Shown piece by piece: positions 1-6,309 of a stretch of DNA of 7,885 nt. The number at the start of each line of letters is the position of its first letter. The first letter of the stretch is position 1. The translations under genes and the position numbers were made by a program. The stretch comes from Saprospiraceae bacterium (lineage in GTDB: Bacteria > Bacteroidota > Bacteroidia > Chitinophagales > Saprospiraceae), in contig JABWAJ010000249.1 of the NCBI GenBank assembly GCA_013361075.1, forward strand, positions 1 to 7,885, given 5' to 3'. The notes beneath the pieces were generated by a model. The model was not told the DNA's origin. It did not search any database and worked only from the letters and a program-made list of their open reading frames with translations.

Positions 1-169
1 ATTCAAGGGCTTACTGGTTCATGTCTTTGGTAAAATTGCTGCGGCTTTCTGCTCTCTCGTTTTCAATGACACTTTTTGCCCCTGATTCGCATGAGTCATC
101 CCGAATTTTGGTTAAAAAAGACCTCGGAGAAGTCATCTGTTTGTAGAAAATAATCGAAAGGCAATTTTT

Positions 170-186
170 CGACCTCGGAGAGGTCG
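170..186. repeat. Short palindrome CGACCTC-GGA-GAGGTCG and diverged copies
   Basis: A perfect 7-bp inverted repeat with a 3-nt centre. A near copy GACCTCGGAGAAGTCA lies at 120-135 in the same orientation, and TGACTTCTCCGAAGCC at 299-314 is an inverted near copy. A weaker relative (GTGACCTCTGCGATG) occurs at 247-261. Several copies in under 200 bp, all in non-coding DNA, suggest a genome-wide short interspersed palindrome. That spread is inference from this one locus. Confidence 0.6.
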
Positions 187-214
187 CACGGGGCCACCAT
201 GATGTCAAACGGTT

Positions 215-231
215 CCTGAGCTTATCGAAGG
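215..231. repeat. Palindromic motif CCTGAGCTTATCGAAGG
   Basis: This 17-bp near palindrome differs by one base from CCTGAGCTTGTCGAAGG, whose complement contains TTCGACAAGCTCAGG, a motif I recall as recurring in intergenic repeats of many bacterial genomes. It sits at the centre of the large inverted repeat. The identification rests on recollection of the motif; no search was possible. Confidence 0.4.
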
Positions 232-327
232 ATCACCGCCGCTTATGTGACCTCTGCGATGTTGCTTTTCTTTTGCAATGAATTGATCTACAAATAATTG
301 ACTTCTCCGAAGCCTGGATCCGGGTTT

Positions 328-358
328 AAAAAAATTCGGGATGACTCATGTTTATCCC
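328..358 (-). terminator. Weak candidate intrinsic terminator of clpB
   Basis: Reading the minus strand directly after the clpB TAA: GGGAT (358-354), an 11-nt loop, ATCCC (342-338), then GAA and seven Ts (334-328). The 5-bp stem is short, but the position and U tract are right for ending the clpB transcript. It overlaps the right arm of the large inverted repeat, so part of this sequence belongs to that repeat. Confidence 0.4.
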
Positions 359-2983
359 TTATGCCTGTGCAGCTTCCAGCGCCTTAATGGGTTGCCGGAA
401 AACCACTACATCGTCAAACACATCAAGTACCAACTTGCTTTTCGGCTGTACATCTCCCATCAGCATTTGTTTGGAAAGCTGGTTCAGGACCCGCTTTTGA
501 ATTACCCGCTTCAACGGCCTGGCGCCAAACTCGGGATGATAGCCTTCTTCTGCCAGCCAGTTCATTGCTTCGGGCGTAACACTCAGGCTTATTTCCTGCT
601 TGGCCAACATTGCTCTGACTTCCTGCAATTGCAGCTCAACAATACCCCGGATGTCTTTTTTTGTCAGAGGCCGGAACATGATCGTTTCATCAATCCGGTT
701 GAGAAATTCCGGGCGCACACTTTGCTTAAGCAGTTCAAACAATAGCTGCTGGGTTTTCTCTACGATTTCATCCTGGTTGGCCTCGTTAATCTTTTCGAAG
801 TTTTCCCGAATGATGTCCGAGCCAATATTCGAAGTCATAATGACGATCGTATTTTTAAAATTGGCAACCCGGCCTTTATTGTCCGTAAGTCGTCCGTCGT
901 CCAGTACCTGCAACAGGATATTCCAAACGTCGGGGTGGGCTTTTTCAATTTCGTCGAGCAAAACCACAGAGTAGGGCTTGCGCCTTACAGCTTCAGTGAG
1001 TTGCCCCCCCTCATCATATCCAACATACCCCGGAGGCGCGCCTACAAGCCTGGATACCGCATGACGCTCCTGATATTCGCTCATATCAATGCGCGTCAGC
1101 AAGTTTTCGTCATTAAAGAGGTATTCTGCAAGGGCTTTAGCCAATTCCGTTTTACCTACGCCGGTCGTGCCGAGGAAAAGGAAGGAGCCTATTGGGCGGC
1201 GTTCGTTTGACAGGCCCGTCCGGCTGCGGCGGATGGCATCCGAAACAGCTTCTACTGCTTCATCCTGGCCAACAACCCGGTGGTGCAACTCTTCTTCGAG
1301 ATAAATGAGTTTTTCCCGTTCACTTTGAAGCATCCGGGTCACGGGGACTCCGGTCCATTTACTCACAATTTCGGCAATGTCTTCTGCGTCCACCTCTTCT
1401 TTGACCAGCAATTTGCTGTTCGATTGCATGTCGAGCAGCCGTTCGTTGTATTCGTTCAAACGTTTTTGGGCATCTGGAATCCGGCCATAGCGAATCTCGG
1501 CGGCCAGGCTGAAACTGCCTTCACGCTCGGCGCGTTGGCCATCTTGCTTGAGTTGTTCCAGTTCACCTTTAATCTTTTGAATACCCAGTACAATTTCCCG
1601 CTCATTCTCCCACCGGGCACGCAAGGATTGACGGCGCTCATCGAGGTTGGCAAGCTCTTCATTGATACGCGAAATTTTACTTTCGTCATTTTCGCGCTTC
1701 ATTGCTTCCCGCTCAATCTCTAATTGCCGGATCCGGCGCTCAACCTCGTCCAGTTCTTCAGGCATTGAATTCATTTCCAGTCTCAACTTGGCCGCAGCTT
1801 CATCCACAAGGTCGATTGCTTTGTCCGGTAAAAACCGATCCGTAATGTACCGTGTAGACAGTTGTACTGCGGCAACAACCGCTTCGTCTTTGATGTTGAT
1901 CTTATGGTGCGATTCATAGCGTTCCTTCAGCCCGCGCAGGATGGAAATGGCGTCTTCTTCGCCGGGTTCATCTACCAGAACGGTCTGAAAACGGCGCTCC
2001 AATGCTTTATCGTTTTCAAAGTATTTTTGATATTCGTTGAGTGTCGTTGCGCCAATGGCCCGTAATTCTCCGCGCGCAAGAGCTGGTTTCAAAATATTGG
2101 CGGCATCCATGGCCCCCTGGGCTTTTCCGGCTCCGATCAGGGTATGAATTTCGTCAATGAATAAAAATATCCGCCCTTCTGACGAGAGCACTTCATTGAT
2201 GACCGATTTAAGGCGTTCTTCAAACTCTCCCTGATATTTTGCACCTGCAATCAACGCCCCCATATCCAGCGCGTAAATTTCTTTATCCCGAAGGTCTTCC
2301 GGCACATCTCCCTCTATGATCCGGTGGGCCAGGCCTTCCACAATTGCCGTTTTACCGACCCCCGGCTCTCCTATCAAAATCGGATTGTTTTTAGTCCGAC
2401 GTGCCAGAATATGCAGTACCCGACGAATCTCCTCCTCCCGGCCAATGACCGGGTCCAGTTTGCCGTTACGGGCCCGTTCGTTGAGGTTGACTGCGTATTT
2501 GTTTAAAGAATTATACGTTTCTTCAGCACTTTGGCTCGTCACACGGTTGCCTTTTCTCAAATCCCGGATGGCAGCTTTCAATGCCTTTTCCTGGACGCCA
2601 CTGTCTTTTAGCATCTGAGAAACAGGGCCTTTCGCCGACAAAATTGACAACAAGAGGTGTTCCAGTGAAATGTATTCATCGCCAAATTCTTTCAGCGCGA
2701 TGTTTGCGCGCTGGATCGTTTCGTTTACCTCTCTGGAGAGGTACTGACCGTCGGTGGAGGCTACTTTGGGATAAGACTGTACAATGCTGTCTGTAGCTTG
2801 TTTTACTGCATTGAAATTTACCCCCAATTTCTTGAACAGAAATGGGGCAACACTCTCATCTACTTCCAGTATGCCTTTTAGCAAATGGCCCATTTCGATT
2901 GCTTGTGAATTGCTTTCCAAAGCAATTTGCTGGGCGCGTTGTAAGGCTTCCTGGGATTTTATGGTCCAATTTTTTACGTTCAT
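359..2983 (-). CDS. clpB: ATP-dependent protein disaggregase ClpB (Hsp100/AAA+ chaperone)
   Basis: ClpB is a cytoplasmic hexameric AAA+ unfoldase. With DnaK/DnaJ/GrpE it extracts and threads polypeptides from heat-induced aggregates. Seen in the 874-residue product: an N-terminal Clp_N double repeat (about 1-145); NBD1 with Walker A GEPGVGKT (205-212), pore loop KYQG (249-252), Walker B FLFIDEIH (274-280 region, D277/E278) and the arginine-finger pair R330/R331; a long charged coiled-coil middle domain (about 403-535); NBD2 with Walker A GTTGVGKT (605-612), pore loop GYVGYDEGG (652-660), Walker B VVLLDEIEKAH (D677/E678) and sensor 2 GARPLKR (820-826). The full middle domain, and the absence of a ClpP-binding IGF/IGL-type loop after the second Walker B region, separate it from ClpA, ClpC and ClpX. 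The length is close to E. coli ClpB (857). The start MNVKNWTIKSQEAL matches the family's usual N-terminus. No clear Shine-Dalgarno precedes it, as is usual in Bacteroidota. The stop is TAA. The gene appears intact and probably forms its own transcription unit. Confidence 0.98.
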   Translation of the reverse strand: MNVKNWTIKSQEALQRAQQIALESNSQAIEMGHLLKGILEVDESVAPFLFKKLGVNFNAVKQATDSIVQSYPKVASTDGQYLSREVNETIQRANIALKEFGDEYISLEHLLLSILSAKGPVSQMLKDSGVQEKALKAAIRDLRKGNRVTSQSAEETYNSLNKYAVNLNERARNGKLDPVIGREEEIRRVLHILARRTKNNPILIGEPGVGKTAIVEGLAHRIIEGDVPEDLRDKEIYALDMGALIAGAKYQGEFEERLKSVINEVLSSEGRIFLFIDEIHTLIGAGKAQGAMDAANILKPALARGELRAIGATTLNEYQKYFENDKALERRFQTVLVDEPGEEDAISILRGLKERYESHHKINIKDEAVVAAVQLSTRYITDRFLPDKAIDLVDEAAAKLRLEMNSMPEELDEVERRIRQLEIEREAMKRENDESKISRINEELANLDERRQSLRARWENEREIVLGIQKIKGELEQLKQDGQRAEREGSFSLAAEIRYGRIPDAQKRLNEYNERLLDMQSNSKLLVKEEVDAEDIAEIVSKWTGVPVTRMLQSEREKLIYLEEELHHRVVGQDEAVEAVSDAIRRSRTGLSNERRPIGSFLFLGTTGVGKTELAKALAEYLFNDENLLTRIDMSEYQERHAVSRLVGAPPGYVGYDEGGQLTEAVRRKPYSVVLLDEIEKAHPDVWNILLQVLDDGRLTDNKGRVANFKNTIVIMTSNIGSDIIRENFEKINEANQDEIVEKTQQLLFELLKQSVRPEFLNRIDETIMFRPLTKKDIRGIVELQLQEVRAMLAKQEISLSVTPEAMNWLAEEGYHPEFGARPLKRVIQKRVLNQLSKQMLMGDVQPKSKLVLDVFDDVVVFRQPIKALEAAQA

Positions 2984-3009
2984 AGCTGCTTGGTTTTGTA
3001 AATCACCTT

Positions 3010-3036
3010 GATCAAGAAGTGTACCAGCTCTTGATC
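3010..3036. promoter_or_regulatory. 8-11-8 inverted repeat in clpB leader, possible operator or RNA hairpin
   Basis: GATCAAGA (3010-3017) and TCTTGATC (3029-3036) are perfect inverted arms around an 11-nt spacer. The left arm also forms a 10-bp palindrome CTTGATCAAG (3007-3016). The element lies between the candidate -10 box and the clpB start, about 27 nt before the ATG, so it could be bound by a dimeric regulator or fold in the leader RNA. The total length (27 bp) equals that of a CIRCE operator, but the arm sequence is unrelated (CIRCE arms are TTAGCACTC/GAGTGCTAA). Function is inferred. Confidence 0.4.
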
Positions 3037-3075
3037 TTAGTAGCCCTGAATGGTGTTATTTTTTAAAACTACTTG

Positions 3076-3105
3076 ATTATAAACAATTTAATCCTTTTTT
3101 GAAAA
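3076..3105 (-). promoter_or_regulatory. Candidate clpB promoter
   Basis: On the minus strand there is a perfect TATAAT (3081-3076), with TTTTCA (3105-3100) 18 nt upstream as a possible -35 element. The box sits about 92 nt upstream of the clpB ATG and about 25 nt past the terminator that insulates it from the preceding operon, which is where an independent clpB promoter is needed. The region is very AT-rich, so chance matches are likely. Bacteroidota housekeeping promoters usually look like TTTG...TAnnTTTG, which this does not match well. Confidence 0.4.
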
Positions 3106-3129
3106 TTAACCAAGCGACAATACGACAGC

Positions 3130-3171
3130 AAAAAAAAAGTCAACTGCCTCTTTGTCAGTTGACTTTTTTTT
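3130..3171. terminator. Strong bidirectional intrinsic terminator between ompA-like gene and clpB
   Basis: The arms AGTCAACTG (3138-3146) and CAGTTGACT (3156-3164) pair perfectly around a 9-nt loop (3147-3155). They are flanked by nine As on the left (3130-3138) and eight Ts on the right (3164-3171). The hairpin therefore has an 8-bp mixed stem extended by about 8 A:T pairs and gives a U tract on either strand. On the minus strand it lies about 93 nt after the OmpA-family stop codon and would end the T9SS-related operon before clpB. Confidence 0.9.
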
Positions 3172-3263
3172 ATTGGAACATTTTGTCCGGTTTTCTACTC
3201 CAGGATTTTGGAAACTTGATGGAACGTCATTCGGTTGCTGCTGTGATGCTGGTCTGATCGCCA

Positions 3264-5288
3264 CTAATCGCGATCGTATCCCACGTCTACCTGTTCATTG
3301 ATTTTCAGGATTTTGACCTCTGTGCGGCGATTGTGCTGATGTTCTTCTTCGCTGCATTCCACCCCGTCGGAGCAGCGATTGCGTGGAAGAGCTTCGCCGT
3401 ATCCGATGGCTTTCACCCGTTCCGGAGCGATGTTGCGCTGTATCAAAAACTCTTTAGCTGATTCTGCACGTCTAAGTGACAATTGCAGGTTGTAGTCTTC
3501 AGCCCCCCGGCAGTCCGTATGAGCCCCTAATTCAATTTCCATACTTGGATATTGTTCCATGAGTTGTGCCAGGGCTTCCAGTTCATAAGAATCACCGGTT
3601 CGGATAGCAGATTTATTGAAGTCGTAATAAATATGCTCTAATACGATTATTGAGCCCTTTCGAATTGGTTCTTTTATTACTCCATTAGCGTTGGGAATCA
3701 GTTTTATTTCTGCATCAATGGAACGGCTGCCGCGAATTTTATAGGTAGAAACCAGGCTTTGCCCAGGGCTATAACCCTCCTTTTCAGCAGTGATGGAAAA
3801 ATCACACCCCATAGGCAGACAGTATTCAAAAATTCCACTGATGTTGGATCGCACCACTTTTTCACTGCCGTCGCATTTATTCACAATGCGGATGATGGCA
3901 TTGGGTACTTTAGCAAGATAGGGATCAGACAGGACGACTCCACGCAAATTAAGGCAATTACTGGGTTCAATGGTGATTTCAAGGGGTCGCAATTTACCTT
4001 CTGATTTGGTAGAATACCGGATTTCCTGAGTGCCGTATCCGGGTTTTGAAACCAGGAAGATGTAATCTTTCCCCAGCTCAACAGCTACAGATGCCTGGCC
4101 ATTGCGGTCGGTCAGGTGGCGGGGGTCGCCGAGTTCTTCTTCCCTCTTGCGCACCAATTTGAGGGTTAACTCCTCTGTGCGGTTTGTGGCAGGCATGAGT
4201 TCGAGGTTGTACAAATCCTCGTTTTTAAGAATACCGTCTTCGGAACACTCGAACACCCGAACAGCAGCCCCTGCGGCGCGTTTGCTTTCCGCTCCATCAT
4301 AAACAGTAATAAGGGTTTCCTGAAGTTCAGGCAGTTCGATGCCTTTAATGCCTTCTGGTGCCTCAAAAACAAAAATGTCGTCCCGGCCTTTCCCCCCTTC
4401 ACGGTCAGAGGTAAAGTAGCCCATGACCCCATCTTCATTCAAGACCAGGCCGAGGTCATCTTTGGATGAGTTAAAGGGTTCGCCAAGATTGATGGGATTG
4501 CCCCAAACGCGTTTGCTCAAATCTATGAGAAATAGATCCAGGCCGCCAAGGCCATCGTGTCCGTCTGAGCTAAAAAACAGCGTCCCACTTTCATGAAAAA
4601 ACGGAAAGACCTCATTTTTTGGGGTATTCACTTCTGAACCCAGGTTTATGGGCCTGGACCAATTTCCGTCGTTCTGCCTTTCCACAAAATAAATATCCAT
4701 CCCCCCGAATCCATCCGACATATCCGATGCAAAAAAGAGTTTTTTCCCATCTGCAGAAAGAGAGGGATGCATGCAGGTGTATTTATCACTGTTGAAGGAT
4801 AGCTCCTGAACATTTTCCCAGTCGAATTCGCCTTTGTGCGCTTCGTATATTTTGAGGACTACTTTGCCCTTTTTATCGGCGCGACTAACACCTTGCCTGG
4901 AATTACTCCGGGTAAAATACATGCGATCGCCTTTCCGGTTAAAGCTCACCGGACCTTCATGCAACTGAGAGTTGATTTCCATTGAAAAGTTTTGCGGCTT
5001 CATGGGCATCCCGTTAGGATCCAGTTCAGAGTAGAACAACTCATAAAAAGTCTCCTGCGTTTTTTCATCTACAGGGCCGGAATTGTACCGCGACACGTAA
5101 ACCATCCCATTGAGGTAAAGCGCCGGTGAAAACTCCATGCCCGGTGTATTGACCTGGGATGCATTTTGAAGGAAAATATCGCGTCGAAGGGCGCTTTTTT
5201 CATAAAGCCGCTCTGTATTGCTCCGGGCAGGCTGGGCTGCCAGAGCAATCGGGAAAAGGAAAAACAGGGTGTAGGACAATATGCGCAT
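3264..5288 (-). CDS. OmpA-family protein with PD40 propeller and carboxypeptidase-regulatory-like domains, PorE-like (T9SS-associated)
   Basis: This is a secreted 674-residue protein, probably periplasmic, tying an outer-membrane complex to peptidoglycan. Seen: a signal peptide (MRILSYTLFFLFPIALAAQ, cleavage near residues 17-20, no lipobox cysteine); five PD40/WD40-like blades (about 50-72, 107-130, 170-205, 226-256, 277-308, e.g. HPSLSADGKKLFFAS and the DGFGGMDIY type); two beta-sandwich segments resembling CarboxypepD_reg (about 325-441 and 446-530); and a C-terminal OmpA domain (about 547-662). That last domain has IYYDFNKSAIR, HTDCRG (D592), RRAESAKEFL (R607) and NRRTEV. D592 and R607 have the same 15-residue spacing as the diaminopimelate-binding Asp/Arg pair of E. 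coli OmpA (D271/R286). The known T9SS protein PorE combines TPR, WD40, CRD and OmpA_C; here residues 20-48 are too short for a TPR. It starts 25 bp after the PorP/SprF stop, so the two are very likely co-transcribed. Partnership with the PorP/SprF protein is inferred from adjacency and family precedent. Confidence 0.93.
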   Translation of the reverse strand: MRILSYTLFFLFPIALAAQPARSNTERLYEKSALRRDIFLQNASQVNTPGMEFSPALYLNGMVYVSRYNSGPVDEKTQETFYELFYSELDPNGMPMKPQNFSMEINSQLHEGPVSFNRKGDRMYFTRSNSRQGVSRADKKGKVVLKIYEAHKGEFDWENVQELSFNSDKYTCMHPSLSADGKKLFFASDMSDGFGGMDIYFVERQNDGNWSRPINLGSEVNTPKNEVFPFFHESGTLFFSSDGHDGLGGLDLFLIDLSKRVWGNPINLGEPFNSSKDDLGLVLNEDGVMGYFTSDREGGKGRDDIFVFEAPEGIKGIELPELQETLITVYDGAESKRAAGAAVRVFECSEDGILKNEDLYNLELMPATNRTEELTLKLVRKREEELGDPRHLTDRNGQASVAVELGKDYIFLVSKPGYGTQEIRYSTKSEGKLRPLEITIEPSNCLNLRGVVLSDPYLAKVPNAIIRIVNKCDGSEKVVRSNISGIFEYCLPMGCDFSITAEKEGYSPGQSLVSTYKIRGSRSIDAEIKLIPNANGVIKEPIRKGSIIVLEHIYYDFNKSAIRTGDSYELEALAQLMEQYPSMEIELGAHTDCRGAEDYNLQLSLRRAESAKEFLIQRNIAPERVKAIGYGEALPRNRCSDGVECSEEEHQHNRRTEVKILKINEQVDVGYDRD

Positions 5289-5313
5289 AGAACAGGGGTT
5301 TAAACAGTTGATG

Positions 5314-6261
5314 CTAAAAAAACCTCGGATTCACAAACTCTTCTCCCTCGGAACGACCACCAATGCAATAACGCAACATCGCCTCGATGCTGCCTGTATT
5401 GTGATCCCGCAATTCTGATAACGTATAATCATATGAAATGCCAAAAAGGATGTCATCGGTAATCTGCGCCCCAAAAACCAGGGAAATGGATTCTCCGATT
5501 CCACTTTTTTTGGAACCGCCCAGCCGGTAAGAAACACCCGCTGTGAACTTCTCAGAAAAAATAAAATTGACATTGGCATCACCATCAAAAGGAGCCCCTT
5601 TTACATATTTTAACAACAATTGTGGTTGCAACTGAACTTTTTCACTGAGATCGAACAAAACTCCTCCCATGACATAAAGGTGGCTTACTTCTTTAGACAA
5701 TACACCGCCGCCATCTGCCAGGTCTATATTGTTTTGCAAAAGCCGGGGCGCTGAGATGCCAAAAAAGAAACGTTTGCTTCCATAGTAGATGCCTGCTCCA
5801 AAATTTGGAACATATTTACTTTGAATTCCTGCAGGGATGGCTACGTCTGTCTCGATTGGCTGGGTAGATTCTGCTTCGTTAAAATTGGAACGAATAAGCC
5901 GTACAGATCCCTGCACGCCCAACCCGAGCGTTCCACGGCCAACCCGGATGCGGTAAGCATAAACCGCTTCAGCCGTAAATCGCTCGCTCAACCCAATGGT
6001 ATGCCTTGAAATGGTGGCACCTATGCCTACCCGCTGGTTAAACAAAGGCATGTTAAAGGTCAACAATTGTGTTTCAGGAGCTCCTTCAATCCCCAACCAC
6101 TGGCTGCGCGCAAGCAATGAAATACAAGGTGCTTCATTACTGCCGGCATAACCCGGATTAAAGCCCATTTTATAATACATGAATTGCGTAAATTGCTCTT
6201 CCTGCTGCGACCAGGCGGTCACACTTAAGCTGAGTAAAAACAAGGTAATCGCCTTTCTCAT
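5314..6261 (-). CDS. PorP/SprF family type IX secretion system outer-membrane protein
   Basis: The product is a 315-residue predicted outer-membrane beta-barrel of the PorP/SprF family (Bac_porin-like, TIGR03519 type). Seen: a signal peptide (MRKAITLFLLSLSVTAWSQ); directly after it the family signature FTQFMYYKMGFNPGYAGS (24-41); then SQWLGIEGAPETQLLTFNMP (53-72), the central FGAGIYYGSKRFFFGISAPRLL region (154-175), alternating hydrophobic/polar strands to the end, and the typical terminal motifs NTGSIEAMLRYCIGG (288-302) and NPRFF. In Flavobacterium johnsoniae, SprF is needed for secretion of the adhesin SprB, and SprF-like proteins are generally paired with cargo carrying type B C-terminal domains. 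The gene immediately upstream encodes exactly such a CHU_C cargo, 48 bp away, so this is best read as its dedicated partner rather than as the core PorP. Bacteroidota genomes usually hold many paralogues, so I give no symbol. An AAAGAG about 8 nt before the ATG is the only weak ribosome-binding signal. The stop is TAG. Confidence 0.95.
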   Translation of the reverse strand: MRKAITLFLLSLSVTAWSQQEEQFTQFMYYKMGFNPGYAGSNEAPCISLLARSQWLGIEGAPETQLLTFNMPLFNQRVGIGATISRHTIGLSERFTAEAVYAYRIRVGRGTLGLGVQGSVRLIRSNFNEAESTQPIETDVAIPAGIQSKYVPNFGAGIYYGSKRFFFGISAPRLLQNNIDLADGGGVLSKEVSHLYVMGGVLFDLSEKVQLQPQLLLKYVKGAPFDGDANVNFIFSEKFTAGVSYRLGGSKKSGIGESISLVFGAQITDDILFGISYDYTLSELRDHNTGSIEAMLRYCIGGRSEGEEFVNPRFF

Positions 6262-6309
6262 AAATCTCTTTGTTTTGGGAATAACCGTAAAACTAATTTC
6301 ACCCCTGCC

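Larger units (their letters stand above)
90..350. repeat. Imperfect large inverted repeat (MITE-like) downstream of clpB
   Basis: Bases 90-109 (CATGAGTCATCCCGAATTTT) are the exact reverse complement of 331-350. Inside these, 124-147 and 287-310 are again inverted copies (20 of 24 or better, with TCGGAGAAGTCA and TTTGTAGA both perfect), offset by a 14- versus 20-nt unmatched segment. The arms total about 58 and 64 nt around a centre of about 139 nt. No target-site duplication is obvious at the outer ends and no transposase is present. The right end lies 8 nt from the clpB stop codon. Best read as a non-autonomous palindromic repeat or the remnant of an insertion. Confidence 0.65.
1..358. other. 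Gene-free segment downstream of clpB
   Basis: No convincing coding region is visible on either strand. The only minus-strand open frame of any length (11-208, 65 codons) runs through the palindromic repeats and its repeated TSPRS words come from them. Bases 1-89 show nothing recognisable. Bases 90-350 are occupied by the large inverted repeat and its internal palindromes. Confidence 0.6.

Noticed and set aside
11..208. 65-codon minus-strand open frame in the clpB-distal region
   Set aside because: It runs across the palindromic repeats, its repeated TSPRS words are produced by them, it has no recognisable domain and the composition is not protein-like.
120..314. CRISPR array from the repeated GACCTCGGAG words
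   Set aside because: Copies are too few, too short, in mixed orientation and irregularly spaced, and no cas genes are nearby.
341..745. Plus-strand open frame antisense to the end of clpB
   Set aside because: It overlaps a strongly conserved, intact gene on the other strand and its sequence is a frame shadow with no domain of its own.
3010..3036. CIRCE/HrcA operator
   Set aside because: The total length fits, but the arms do not match TTAGCACTC/GAGTGCTAA.
3172..3263. Small gene or RNA between the OmpA-family stop and the terminator
   Set aside because: No start-stop pair of note and no strong structure. It reads as the 3' untranslated part of the operon transcript.
5229..5288. Lipoprotein signal on the OmpA-family protein
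   Set aside because: The signal peptide ends in ALAAQP with no cysteine near the cleavage site, so signal peptidase I processing is expected.
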